A stretch of 64,000 nt of DNA from the NCBI GenBank assembly GCA_003255025.1, contig QANY01005488.1, forward strand, positions 558,001 through 622,000, given 5' to 3'. Under the pieces are notes generated by a model. That model had not been told where the DNA came from and did not search any database. It saw only the letters and a program-made list of their open reading frames with translations. This DNA comes from Datisca glomerata (taxonomy: Eukaryota; Streptophyta; Magnoliopsida; Cucurbitales; Datiscaceae). How positions within the stretch are numbered: the stretch's first letter is position 1; every line of letters begins with the position of its first letter. Made by a program: the position numbers and the translations under genes. This document shows positions 12,054-24,454 of this stretch, piece after piece.

Positions 12054-12959
12054 ATTTTCTCTTAAAAGATTATTTCTTTTGAAAAATTGATGCATAAACA
12101 AGCAAATTTATCAAGAAAATAAATAATGATGAGTATAGAATGAGTTTATAGTAGGATATTGTTAATGAGAATTTATGTAATAGTACACGTGTCTGACGAT
12201 GTTAGCTGGAAACCTACACAACATAAGCAAACAAATTTGAATAACGAGGATAACCGGGGGTGTTAGCCTCGTCTAAGGGTCTTCGAAGCTTAAGTCAGAA
12301 GTCTGTAGTATTTAGGTAGAGACTCTTTAGGTAGATTTTCACTTACTTTCCCGTCGGATAGGAGGAGGTACTTGTACAGGAGGCTTACGGGGGAAATGTG
12401 TTGGAGAAGCTTTGGAGATAGGACGTCAGATCAATAAATTTTAACTCATAAGTCAGATCAGAATTTACCTAAAAAGAAGAACAACACTTTTTAATCTAGG
12501 ATCAACTAAAGTAACAATCTATAAAGATGACAAGAAAAACACCCCTCCTCTATGTACTCACCAAAGCAATCAACGATGGCCTAATTGTGTACGTGTAGCA
12601 AGGTTAACCTTAACCACCACTATGCGTCCTTAAGTTGATGCATCAAAATGATATAATTTTAATGCATTGTCATATCTTTGTTCTGGCGATTATAGAAACC
12701 ACTATTCCTTCAAATTTTATGATTGTTGCACAAACTATCATAATAAGGATCCTGTTTTCAAGTTTCACGATGGTTGGCCAAGCCGTCGCCATATAAACAC
12801 CGCGATGGGTCTGTTTTCTTATAGTGATGTGTGTTTGTCTCAAACAAATTTATGAAATAACATACATATAGCACCATGATTTTCAATATTATTATGATGT
12901 GATTAGATTTTGTTATTGGTACATGCATTCACATAAGAATTGACATAATATTTCATTTT
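12054..12959. other. No gene seen
   Basis: Mixed-composition DNA without an assignable frame. Part of it (about 12240-12460) is more GC-rich than its surroundings and may be a retroelement fragment. Confidence 0.4.
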
Positions 12960-13140
12960 CCAGCTGTTCTTTTAGCCCCACTCCTGACCATCACGAGTGG
13001 CCCAAATAAACTCTCTCTCTTTTTATTGCCTTGCAAGTTCGGTCTGCTTTTTTCTCTTCCATGTCTCATTGGCCTCCACGTGGTTCGTATTTGTCACGAG
13101 TCAGGCTAAAAATCATATTCTTTTCTCTTCTTGGTCTCAT
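12960..13140 (+). repeat. Dispersed repeat, copy A (about 180 bp)
   Basis: It shares ordered blocks with 17584-17755 in the same orientation: TTCTTTTTAGCCC-, CACTCCTG-, GACTCTCTC-, GTTGCCTTG-, ACATGGTTCGTATTT- and AAAATCATATTCTTTTC-like stretches. The two copies flank a 4.4-kb segment. Confidence 0.75.
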
Positions 13141-15289
13141 TGATCATAAATAAATTTTAACACCTTAAATAAATATTAATATAATATTATTTGATATTAA
13201 CACTCTATTTATTTAACATCAAATTATTCTAAATATTTGTTAATATAATATAATTTGATTGTTAATACATTTGTTAGCGTTTATATCATATACTGAATAC
13301 AATATCATATTATACATTAACACTTACTCTATTTTTATTGTATTTAATAACTATTAATATAATCATAAATAAATGTTAATATATATATTATCTGATTGTT
13401 AATATATTGCTTACAATTTATCATAATATAAATATTATTGATAAAACAAAGTATTTATTTAATATTTAATTTATATTTAATTAACAAATATTATCATAAC
13501 CACTCAGGTTTAAAGGAGTTACTATTTAAATTTACAAAATAACTAAAAAATCTGAGTAGAAACATGTGATAAGAGCATTATAGATAAATCATAAAAAATT
13601 GAAATCAAATTAAATAGATATAGCCATTTATCTACTACAATTTTTTAGGCAAATATTCATAAATTACTATTATAAAAGTGGTCTATGTATATCATAATCT
13701 GGAAAAAAATTCATAACAGATAATATTATGGGGTGTTTTAAGAAATAACAGGTTTTCAATAATAATTAGGTAAATAGCAAATTTCTTAAATAGTCAATAA
13801 CTTTAAACAAATATACCTCTCATCTATAAATAAAATACTACCTATATTTTCGGATAAATTAGATATGTAAATTTCATAGACTTAAATGATATGCCATAAA
13901 AATAAGGAAACAATACTTATCAATGGATTTAAACCGTAATTAATATCTAAACACTACCTTTTTCTATATATTTTTGGGAAATCTTTAATTTTCATCTAAA
14001 TCACTATTTTTTAACTACATCGATCAATTAAATACTGAACAAAAAATCTTAAAAAGAAATCAAATTAAATCCATAAAAATCAATAATAAATTAGTGATAA
14101 TTCGATCAATGAACTAAATTCAAACACTCTAATAAATTGATATATAATTCATGTTATATATGGTTATCATAGTAAATCATAAGTAAATAAGTGATACACA
14201 CGACTCAATTATGACAGATATTAATGTTTTAATTGTATAATTGTAATTTTCATAAACAGTAATTAACATATTTAATGAAAAAAATTTAAAAACCAACAAA
14301 TTCGCTTTCACCTTAAAAAATGAATGCAATATTAACTTTTCTAAAACACATTAACTGACAACATATTTCATTTTGAAATCAACCAATCAAAATTCACCGA
14401 AATAATTAAATAACATATATCAAGTAACAACGATCTATCATTTTTTTACTCTGTCATAAATAGTACAAAACCATATGATTTACCCGTATAAATATTTTAT
14501 TGACCACAACAATGTTAACCAAATCTAACCAATGATTATAAACAAAACATGTGACGTATAAAAATGATTAAAACTCAAATGACATTAAAATAAAAAATTA
14601 TCCATTACGATAATCTAATAAGAAACAAATGATATATATTTTTCTAACAAAAACTAACCTTCCATTATTGAATCCTCTAAGAATATATGAAGAATGAACC
14701 TTGAAGCTAGAGATGTATATAGAATATGAATGAATAGTAATACCAAAAAATTTCTTCACAAATTTGAACACCCCAAATTTTCTAAAATATTGATATCTCA
14801 TTAAATGAAATAGCTCCACAACAGCTGGTTGATGACATGGTGACCAAGAATCCGTTACTTATCTAAAAATTTGAAAAAAAATGTTCTCCCTTAACTCGAT
14901 TTTCAAAACATGTATATTTGGTGTAATTACTTTTTAAGTAATGATCATTAGTAGGCCAAGTTCAGAAAAAATCATCAAAAATAGCCACAAGTATAAAAAA
15001 TATATAAAAATAGTCACTGCACGCCCCCCAAGTTAAAAATTTTTGCGCAACCTGTGGAAAACTACTACAGTCTTCCAAAGTTTACATAATATATACTGTA
15101 TAAATGAAATATACCGCAGAAATATTTTATATATATGATATATATTATATTAAATTTCAGAACTTTACAACTATTTTTTATTTTTTTTCTTAAAGTGACC
15201 TAATTTTGATGTTCTCCCTTACTTTTTGCAGAGAACTACACAAATGACATTTTTGGGCCATCTAAGCAGTAGTAAATCTGGGGTATCTA
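13141..15289. other. Very AT-rich DNA, no gene
   Basis: About 2.1 kb of AT-rich sequence with many short TTAATATAATAT-type runs. No frame resembling a protein family was seen on either strand. Confidence 0.5.
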
Positions 15290-16200
15290 AGCAGTACTTT
15301 TTTCAGAGAACTACAAAAAGATGCTCGAACCCGAGAAAGCCAAAAGGCTATCTTTCTCTTAGGAGTCAATTTAGTAGTTCACGATAAAAGGCATAGTAGA
15401 GAAAGGTGAGAAAGACCAGGCGATCTCCGAGTTGAAATCGATCCCAGACCCGGTAAATAGGAGTTCTCCCGGCTCCAGGGAAATTTATTTTTGAATGATC
15501 CCAAGTGCTAGCCGAAAGGCAGATTCGGATTCTGCTTTCACTGTCATAGTTGAAGGAAGGATTTGCTGTTTTCTTACTCTTATTCCGTCACATCGAGGTA
15601 GTGCTAACTAATCGAAAATATCCTTACGATATGTCTTCTCTTATTCAATTGATAGTTAGCGCTCCGTGGGACTGCTTGTTCGTGAGGTGGATGCTGGCTG
15701 ACGAGGTATGCCCAGGAAAGGACTATTCCCACTAACTAGCGCTTCGCCCCTTCTTTCTTATGCCTCTCAGAAGGAAGATTCTTGCTACTTCCATGTGTTG
15801 CTATATAAGAGAAGATAACGACTATCAACTTACTATTGGAGCGTCATAGTCGAATCGCTAGCTTGCTTCACCCCTCTCGCTAACTTACTACATCCGACGG
15901 AAAAAAATGGGCTATTCGCAATCAACACATTCATGCACACTGCCATCAATAGACATTCCAAAGACAGACATGCACACTTCCACACCTTGCTTACTTGCTC
16001 TCATGTAACGAAGATAGTTAGCACTACCTTATTCGCTTACTAGATAGCTAACCTCTAAGAGAGATTCTTTAAACTAAGAAAGCCACCTCCACCAAATCAA
16101 TAAGAAAGACACCGCCACGAGAACATGGTTACTGCTTACATGGGGGGCTGCGGTCCCCAAACCCCCAGATTTACTACTTGCTGCTAACTACCCAAACTAC
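15290..16200. other. Possible nuclear copy of plant mitochondrial DNA
   Basis: Composition and texture change abruptly here. The DNA is balanced in GC, rich in stretches such as GCTTCGCCCCTTCTTTCTT and GACCCGGTAAATAGGAGTTC, and lacks the AT runs seen on both sides. This looks like plant mitochondrial intergenic DNA. No mitochondrial gene could be identified, so the call rests on style only. Confidence 0.4.
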
Positions 16201-16762
16201 ATAAATGGTTGGCCATATTTTTTTAGCAAATATGGCCGGTGGTCTCAACTAAAAAGGACAATTACTATGTTGCCCTACAAAAATCATGAGCAAAAGTCAC
16301 GGGACGTGTGCTTTTAAAGCACACGTGCACAGTTCACGTTGCAATGCATGCATCGTGAATGTGTGTCGCATTAAAAAATAGCAAATCAGTGACTTGCACA
16401 GTCGCTGTGTGCGCCATCAGCGCACGGTGACTAGTGCACAACAGAATTCATTGTGCACTTACGTGCACATTGTACTTTTTTTAGTATTTAAAAAAAAGGA
16501 GTTTACAATTATGTATACAACTAAGATACGTATGATATCTAAGTTGAAAATCGGTTTATTTTTATCAGTGAACACTAGAATAATCTAAAATATTGAACAC
16601 TCTTACTCTAACTATGTGTAATGTATATAAATTATGGTATTTGATTTAAATATTGGTTAGTTTTTATTTATGAGCATCAGATATGCGTAAGGTGTCTAAA
16701 TTAGATACGTATGGTATCTCATTTTCATACCATCACATAGATCAATTTCTGAGAAAAACATG
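16201..16762. other. No gene seen; palindromic GTGCAC-rich stretch
   Basis: Around 16300-16470 there are many GTGCAC and CACGTGT words (for example GCACACGTGCACAGTTCACG), followed by AT-rich DNA. No coding. Confidence 0.4.
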
Positions 16763-16771
16763 TAGTGTACC

Positions 16772-17012
16772 GGGATGGGGACCCTCTGCAGTTGGAAACC
16801 AACTGCAAAAGGGAAGTTGGATCTCAGCCGCCCAGAAAGATCTGGACGGCTGAGATCAAATGTTAAAATATTTAAAAATATATATTTTTATTTTTTACTT
16901 TTCCCCCAAATAAAGGTACATCTGATTTGGATCGTCCATATCAGATCGAACAGTCCAGATTTATCAATCTTCAGTGTCTGTTGTTGAGACCCAGCTGCAG
17001 ACAATCCAAATC
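16772..17012. mobile_element. Small Mutator-type MITE, 241 bp
   Basis: Flanked by a perfect 9-bp direct repeat TAGTGTACC (16763-16771 and 17013-17021), the target-duplication length of Mutator-like elements. The ends are imperfect inverted repeats: GATGGGGACCCTCTGCAGTTGG-type on the left against GATTTGGATTGTCTGCAGCTGG-type on the right, 16 of 22 identical. An internal inverted repeat (ATCTCAGCCG...CGGCTGAGAT) sits near the left end. It is too short to code. Confidence 0.7.
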
Positions 17013-17061
17013 TAGTGTACCATAGGATAACCCTAACACATCTGTCATCCAACTTGAAAAA

Positions 17062-17215
17062 ATGAGGAAAGCTAACATACATTATATGTGCCGTACAGAA
17101 ATACACTTTCACCTTTGGATCATATCTTGTGGAGCCCACAAGTGTAATCAAAGGGTAGTTTTAAGACTTTATTTTGTACAGGATATGTAAGGTAATGTAT
17201 GTTAGCTTTTCTCAT
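17062..17215. repeat. Foldback (stem-loop) element, 154 bp
   Basis: The arms ATGAG(G)AAAGCTAACATA and TATGTTAGCTTTTCTCAT are inverted, and pairing continues inward with interruptions to a central perfect palindrome, CTTGTGG AGC CCACAAG. This is consistent with a MITE of long-stem type. No convincing target duplication was found. Confidence 0.7.
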
Positions 17216-17583
17216 ATTTAGATCGTCTTCTTCCTCGAGGATGTGCAACAAAAATACTCTTTCTTTCAAAGAAGCCGGAGAACGACGATCACTCCTAATG
17301 AATGAAAATGAACAAACCATGAACGCAACGATGACGAAAGAAGGCCGTTGACAAACCCACGCTGTGAATCCTCAGCTCCAAAAATAAAAACACACGTAAC
17401 TGAAACCCACGGCGCAGGAAGAAGGGGGCAGAAAGGGAACAAAAGTTGTAAAAATGATTAAATGAATGCCATGTATAAAAAACGGTCATACCTGCATTTA
17501 AAAAAAAAAGAACTTCTATGTAGAATAACCCTCGAAAGTGGTGAAATATGTAATTTCCTCTATTTTTTAATATTTTCTTATTC
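17216..17583. other. No gene seen
   Basis: Non-coding in all frames as far as I can judge; no repeat noted. Confidence 0.4.
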
Positions 17584-17755
17584 AACAGTTCTTTTTAGCC
17601 CAACTCCTGCCCTTCAGGAGTGACCCAAATAGACTCTCTCTTCCTGTTGCCTTGGAAGTTCAGCCTGCTTTGTTCTCTTCCTTGTCTCATAGGCCTCCCC
17701 TTCACATGGTTCGTATTTATCACGAGTTAAGCCGAAAATCATATTCTTTTCTTAT
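17584..17755 (+). repeat. Dispersed repeat, copy B
   Basis: Direct partner of 12960-13140, with the same block order and scattered substitutions and short indels. Confidence 0.75.
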
Positions 17756-18395
17756 TAATTTGCACTTCAAGCGTACGTGATATGGGGTTATGCATTCACG
17801 TTATGATTAAAATATATCTTTTTTTATTAGTTTTCACTATAAGGCCTTAAATACATTACTAAATTTTTAAGTCGTCAATGCTGCTACATCTCTTCTTAAA
17901 GCACCTCATAGTTGTAAACATTCCACCTCTTTTTCTCTCTAATTTAGTAGCTTGAATTATTATATATAAGTCAGATAGGATTACTTTCCATTCAAAACTT
18001 TAAAGGTAAAATGCAAAAGGTTTGGGGTCTTACCCAAAATCTAGTTGAGAATTATACTTAAGAACATCAATGTTGCTATTGGATTGAATAATTTGTTTAA
18101 TCTTTGGCATATAGTTGGTTCAGGTGGTCATTTGGAGATCAGTGAACTCAATGAAAACATGCTCAACGAAAACCAGCATCAAAAGCATAGGTCTAAGAAG
18201 TCAAGTTCATAAGTTAAGGTGCTGCTCATCAAACAAAATACAATTGGGAAATTCTGACTTATATAACACTTCTATGAAGGTGAATCACATCAGAACTCAA
18301 ATCTCTTCCAAATAGAGTGATTCAAATCCCATAGTTTTGACAGAATCAAAACACAAAGCCAGAAACATCCATTTCAAGCACCATTGAACTAATAA
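17756..18395. other. Spacer and 3' flank of TFCA
   Basis: No reading frame of note. The right part should hold the TFCA 3' UTR on the minus strand; no single polyadenylation site stands out. Confidence 0.4.
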
Positions 18396-19378
18396 CTAAG
18401 CCTCTGTTGTATGAAAAAACTGTTCAATCTCTGCAATGGTGTTTCGAGCTTCTTCGATTTCTGGGCCGTTTTGGTTCAGTTCTTCCAATTCGACCTGAAA
18501 GTAGAATCATCATGTTTTAATGAATTCATGGAACTCATAAGATAACTCAAGATGCATGTTAGTGCAGGAAGGATGGACATGAACATGAAAACAACCACCA
18601 GAAAATGGTAAAATTACCAAAGTTGCCTTTAAATCAGCCAATGAGGCCTCTAGGCGCTTCGTACAATCAGGAATCATCATCCTTGACTCAGCCAATACAT
18701 TTTCCTGTTTGAAGAAAAAGGAAGAAGATGAGCTATGAAGTGAGAAGTACTCTTACTAGGCGTAACCATGCAACATGCAACTTGTCATATCATATACACA
18801 TAGGCCGGTCCAGACACTCATGGGTCCAAAAAAAACTTGTCAATTTAGCGAACTGAAGGATTTTGTAAGAATTTCATGAGCCCAAGCAAAATGAAACTAG
18901 CACTATCAAAGTAAGAATGGTTGACCAGTAATGATAACGATATAGACATACGTGTGATAAGTTTAGTGAATTAATATAGTAAATCCACACTAGCAGGAAA
19001 TTTCAAGATTCTGCAAATTTAACAATGACATGCAGAAAATACCTACACATTATAAGAGAGAATGCCAAAGGGATGGAAAAGAGAGTTTGTGAAGTATCAA
19101 AAAGGGAAAACAAAAACACTTTTTCTTTCAGAATTTTCTGCCTACAGAACTGATCAGTTTCAAGAACAAACCAAAGAGCATAAACATTTAGAAAATTGTT
19201 GACAATGACAGTATCTTGGCTATACCTGTTGCTTAAGATCATAAGGGTCAGCTCCTTTGTCTTTCATGTCTTCTGTTTTCGCAGCTTCTCTCTCGACTTC
19301 CTTCTCATAAGAATGTAGTTCCTTTATAACGCGTTTGCAAGTTCCCGTCTTGATCTTCAGATTTCTTATGGTAGCCAT
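18396..19378 (-). CDS. TFCA: Tubulin-folding cofactor A
   Basis: Tubulin-binding cofactor A captures beta-tubulin released by the cytosolic chaperonin and holds it before assembly of the alpha/beta dimer. It acts in the cytosol. The CDS is three exons on the minus strand: 19226-19378, 18618-18704 and 18396-18494. All junctions are GT–AG and in phase 0, giving 112 residues, the usual length for the plant protein. The product starts MATIRNLKIKTGTCKRVIKE, continues with SYEKEVEREAAKTEDMKDKG, and has the conserved ESRMMIPDCTKRLEASLADL block in exon 2. The whole chain is predicted to be helical, like the known three-helix cofactor A fold. The ATG at 19378 is preceded by a TTTGTTAG acceptor-like site, so a 5' UTR intron is possible, with the leader near the GA repeat at 21065. 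Nothing suggests decay. Confidence 0.95.
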
Positions 19379-21061
19379 AATAATCTAACAAAGAATCAAC
19401 TTCAGTTATGCATATATATTAATATATGCATTACTTCAAGACAGTTGCAGATCTAATTCATTTTGTTAAACCATATTTCCTCGATAGCTGCTAAACAAAG
19501 GTACAACACAAGATCACCAAGTCACAGACAACAAGCAGAGAAAAGTAACCAACACAATCAGCAAACCACAAATCACCAAACTTAAAAAACCAGAGAAACA
19601 TAGGCAGCGATAATACAAGCCTTTGAACTTGCAGCGTAGGATTGGAGGCAAACCAAAGCCATCATCACTGGCTATGAGCCTTGATGCAGTCTTTGTCACT
19701 CCCAATTGAGAAACTGAACCCAGCTTCTATTTCAACCTCTTTTATTACTTACTTATTCTTAACCCTCTAGTCCTATACCGTATCTTCACCAATCTAGTGC
19801 TCCTCTCTCTTCATCTATGTCTTTTTTTTCTTAATTCTCTTTTCTTTTCTTAATCCACATTTTTATGCAACTCTTGTCTCTTGGTCTCGGCTTTTCCTAA
19901 AACCGACAACAACCTCAATTCCTCTAAACTCAACATCAATAACACAAAACTATACATCAATGTCACTTATAAATATACTCAAAGATTAGACAGAAAAATC
20001 GGATCCTAAGAAGGGACGATACCAACGAAGGAAGAGTTTTCATCACAACGGGTTTGAAAAATCGACACCCACAACAAGAGCTTTTGCTACAACAGGGGCG
20101 AAATCGACACCAACAAGAAATTGTCACAACAAAGCTGAAGTCGACACCCAGCACACGAAAAGGAAGACAAACTTGAAATTAAGACAAGGAAGAACAAGTG
20201 GAAGAGGAGAAGAGAAAAGGTTCGGGGAGGTTCAAACAGATGTGGATCTGAATGAACTGAAGTACTTTTCATTGAAGGAAATAGCATATATCATAAACGT
20301 TATATAATTATTCACAAGCAGCCATAAAAAATGTAAGATTAAGCCTGAGTGACAGCCATGAAGTATTTACTGTCAGTAGTTAGAAAACGAGCAATCATAG
20401 ACCAACATTAGCCAGCTAGAACACTCGAATCAATCTTGATAAAATACGCTAAGAAGTTTAAATGACCTACAAACTTACTCACCTGAAGACTTCAACCTAA
20501 TAAGGGTAGAACTTTCAAGGGTTCTTTAATCTCTTGCATTGCAAATACTAAGAAATCAAGCGATCTAGATAAATTACAACACACCTGGCGAAAGGGTAAT
20601 GCATCTACACACCTATTTGAAATTCATTTTCCTGACGAAAACTTTTCTCAAAACCCTCCAGTTCTGGCTCTCACAAAAATAGGAATAGATTAAACCAAAG
20701 GCACAAAAATAGGAAAATATCAAGATTAAACTAAAGGTTCCTCTTTAGTCTAACAAATTATCATGGTGTCCAAAAGGATAGATCAAATAATGAATAAAAA
20801 GGGTGTTAGTAAAATTTCCTCAGAATTTGATATGTAACCAAATGGTAGGATAGGGTTCTTGTAAAAAGCAAAAGAACTAACAGAATGCGAATCATAATAA
20901 AATGCGAATCATCACCGTTTTCAATAAATCAACTTCTTAATGAAGAGGTTCTTATACAAGAGAATAAAATGCGAATCATAATAATCGTTGTTATCACCAA
21001 TAAATATAAAAAAATTTCAAAATAATTATCTAACCAACCAACATTAGGCATTATTCAGTTC

Positions 21062-21103
<42 letters not shown>

Positions 21104-21240
21104 CTTCGGTTTCTGATGAGAGTGAAGAAGATCTGTAGCAGCCAATAAGATTAACAAACCCCTCTGAAAAATTCTAGACCGTGCAAGAGTTACGCGGGAC
21201 GGAGGTCTTCCTTTGCTTTTTCAGTTCTCTTTCAGAAAAA
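19379..21240. other. Upstream region of TFCA (possible leader intron and promoter)
   Basis: Non-coding. If the TFCA leader starts in the CT-rich stretch (minus strand) near 21065-21100, most of this is a 5' UTR intron of about 1.7 kb. The Mutator-like element begins directly at its outer edge. Confidence 0.4.
21065..21101. repeat. GA microsatellite (CT on the minus strand)
   Basis: About 18 uninterrupted GA units. On the TFCA strand it is a CT run, a common feature of plant 5' UTRs and core promoters. Confidence 0.95.
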
Positions 21241-21316
21241 GGATATTTTTTGCTTAAGTGGATCCCTACTAATCATTTTGTAAAAATAGACTTTTACACT
21301 AATTTTTATTTATTCT
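21241..21316 (+). repeat. MULE left terminal inverted repeat
   Basis: Matches 30128-30204 on the opposite strand. The best block is the 15-bp TTACACTAATTTTTA, with CTAA..ATTTT.TAAAAAT just outside it. Confidence 0.85.
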
Positions 21317-21789
21317 GACCCCTGACTCACATTTAATTCAAAATCAGTTTGTGTTACAAAAAAATCTCTTCATGAATTCTAAACGATGGCTTGAAAAAAA
21401 AAAGATGATTACACGAACTCTCACCCTTTCGTGTATTTCACTTCCATTACCCACATTTTTGTCTTACTGTTACTATCTCTTTCTCTCGAACGAAGTCGCA
21501 ACATCTCTCTCTGTGCAAATCCTTGAATTTTCATCTCTCACAGCAAGGAAAAACAACAAGGTAAGTTTTCGAGTTCCTGAGTTTTTGTTTTGGATTCTGA
21601 GGTATTTTTTCTACTTTTCAGAGGTGTTTTTTATGGGTATCTGAGAGGTTTTTCTGGATTTCTGCGTTTCTGCTTTTTGTGGATGTCTGAATCACAACAT
21701 GATTGTTTTTTTGTCTTCTAATATTTTTTGTTTGGATTTCTGAATGTTATTTTATGGGTTTCCGAGGTTCTGGTCTTAGTGGATGTCTG

Positions 21790-21960
21790 TTTTCTGGGTT
21801 ACACTAGGGTCGTGTAAGTCTCGTGTAGGCTATATGAGGACTACACGAGGATCGTGTAAGCCTCGTGTAGGCTATAGGAGGACTATACGAGGATCATGTA
21901 CACATCGTGTAGTCTACACGATGACTACACGAGCATCATGTACATTTCATACTCTTATGT
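21790..21960. repeat. Palindromic minisatellite, cluster 1
   Basis: Repeated TCGTGTAGGCTATA/ACTACACGAGGATCGTGTA units just inside the left end, before the ULP gene. Confidence 0.85.
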
Positions 21961-23184
21961 TTGCTTTGAATATTCTACATGTTATGACTTCATAAAAGAT
22001 ACAACTAAGATACGTCCATGACGTTAACACAATTCCAAAAGTAATGGTCAATGCAAAGTGCAATACCCACTGCATAGAGGCTATCAAGACCAAGTTGACA
22101 ACCCCTCAACTATCTTTATTTAGGGAGACATGCTTTGGCCATCTCCTTGATCTCCCAGCCTTGATCTCCCAGCTTTGATCTCTTAGCCTTGAAGTTTTCA
22201 GCAACTGTTTGTCACCAGGTGCTGGCCAGGGAGGCCAGATATGTCAACGGCACTCCATCTTAGGAGGAAATATGGTTTCTTGTCAATAAGGAACCACTGT
22301 GCTTCTCCAAGAAGGAGTTCTCGTTGATGATAGGACTAAAGTTCGGTGAGGCTCAGGATGAGAAGAAGACCCGTGACCCCAACAGATTCTCTGATCTGTA
22401 CTTTCTCAAAGCCCAATTAATAACCATTGCTGAGTTTGAGGAGAAGTTTAAAAACTCTCAATATAAGTCAGATTCTTATGGGGTCAAGATGACTCTGATT
22501 TATTTTGTAAAGCATTTTATGTTGGGGAAGGAGAATCATGCCCTAATTGAGAAGAGATGGTTGGTTTTGGTTGATGATCTTGAAGCGTTCAACCAATATA
22601 CGTGGGGAGAGCTCTTGTTCTCCAAAACAATGAAATCATTATTAGCTGCGAATAATACAAATGCTGTTTTTGGTGATCTTAAATATCAAGCAAAAAAACA
22701 AAAAAAAACACAAAAGTCTCCCGCTGCTGTTCATGGGTATTCACTCAATGGATGTCCATTTACCTTCCAGGTATAATTTATTAGATCATATGTAGTGATG
22801 TATTGAATTATTTATGTGTTGAATACTGAATTACTCTCTTTTATTTAAATAGGTATGGGTATTTGAAACTATTCCCTTGGTGGGTAGTTTGTATGGTAAC
22901 CAGGTTTTGACCAATGTGCGAAGGATTTTCATGTGGTGGCCGACCATGATAGTACCGGTTAAGAATATTCAAAAAGAAATTTTTTCGAAGGAGAATGTAT
23001 GTTGGTGAATTATGTTGACAAGTTAATTTATATTACTTTCACTTATATTGATTTTTATTTCTTGCATTTTTAATTGACAGTTCTTTCCTTAGTCCCTACT
23101 AAGGAGGAAGAAGAAAAAAGCTTCTGAAGATCAGTAGTTGGAGAGAATGTATGTTCAAAATTATTTTCTACCCTTCTTCTTCTT

Positions 23185-23400
23185 AAACACGGACCTCGTG
23201 TAGTCATCGTATAGTCTACAAGATGATTACACGATTTTCTTGTAACCATCGTGTAGTTTACCCGATGACTACACGAGGTCCGTGTAACCATCGTATAGTC
23301 TACGCGAGGTCCGTGTAACCATCGTGTAGTTTACACGAGGTCCGTGTAACCATCGTGTAGTCTACACGATGACTACACGAGGTCCGTGTAACCATCCGGT
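23185..23400. repeat. Palindromic minisatellite, cluster 2
   Basis: Units of GTCCGTGTAACCATCGTGTA and GTCTACACGATGACTACACG, about 10 half-units, between coding segments of the ULP pseudogene. Confidence 0.9.
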
Positions 23401-24103
23401 AGTAAACTTTTTCTATTTTATCAGCTTAATATTACATTTTTTTAGTGGACGCCTCATCTATCACCCTTTCCAATAGAAGATGAGGCTAATGAGGAGGAGG
23501 AGGACATTGAAAAGAAAGAGACGAAGAAGAAGAGAAAGAGGTCCGAAGAGACCATTGAAAAAACAGAGGAGAATTAGGTTATGTACGAGAAGTTCAGTGG
23601 ACATGAAGATTGTGTGAGGAAATGTCTGATTGGAATAGACCAAAAGATCATTTCAGTGGATAAGAAGAGTATATCTATGCAATTAGACATTTCCTTTGAA
23701 AGTTTCCAAAGTAAAATTTTGATGGATCATTTGGTAACATCGAGGCTAGATGATTACTCATTATGTCCTCGATATGCCATGATGATGGCTAGCGACAGGG
23801 AGGATACGGAGATTGAGAAAGAAGTGAAAAAAAAATGAAGAATGAGAGAAAGATGAAAAAGAAGAAGATATGGTAGAGAAGGAAGAAGAAGAGGAGATGG
23901 TAGAGAAGGAAGAGGAAGAAGAGAAAGAATAGAAGGAAGAAGAAAAATAAGAAAATGAAGAAGAGAAGGTCAAATAAAAAGAAGAAGAGAAGTAAGGTAA
24001 TAAGGAGGAGGAAGGTGAAAAGAAGGAAGATGAAGAGGAAAAAGAAGAGGAAAAAATAGAAAAAAATGGAAGAGAAAACAGAAAAAGAAGCAAAAGAAGA
24101 AAA

Positions 24104-24205
24104 AACAGCAGCAGCAGCAGCAGCAGCAGAAGAAGAAGAAGAAGAAGAAGAAGAAAAAGAAGAAGAAGAAGAAGAAGAAGAAGAAGAAGAAGAAGAAGAA
24201 AATCT
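24104..24205. repeat. CAG/GAA microsatellite in the ULP linker
   Basis: About 8 CAG units followed by more than 20 GAA units with two interruptions. In the plus frame it encodes polyalanine then polyglutamate. It continues a purine-rich coding stretch from 23820. Confidence 0.95.
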
Positions 24206-24454
24206 CGTCTGCCTTGGTGAACTTGGTAAGATGAAGATAAAAATATCTTGGGTCCTAGAGTCACTTAATTGGGAAACCGAAAAGGTTGAAAAGAAAAACA
24301 GCCAATGAAGAAAGCTAATGAGAATATCGTTGCCAAAACGGACTTCAAACATTTTCAAGCATATGGCGATATATCTTCTGAGGATGAAGCCAGTTTTAAA
24401 GCATGGTTCACCTCCCCATGGGCAGAGTAAGTTCTGTAATTTTCTTGTACACTT

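Noticed and set aside
15550..15735. 61-codon frame in the mitochondrial-like island
   Set aside because: No similarity to any mitochondrial protein I know; probably chance.
23761..24358. Long minus-strand open frames rich in Ser, Leu and Phe
   Set aside because: They are the reverse reading of the GAA/CAG-rich linker of the plus-strand ULP pseudogene, pure low-complexity shadow.
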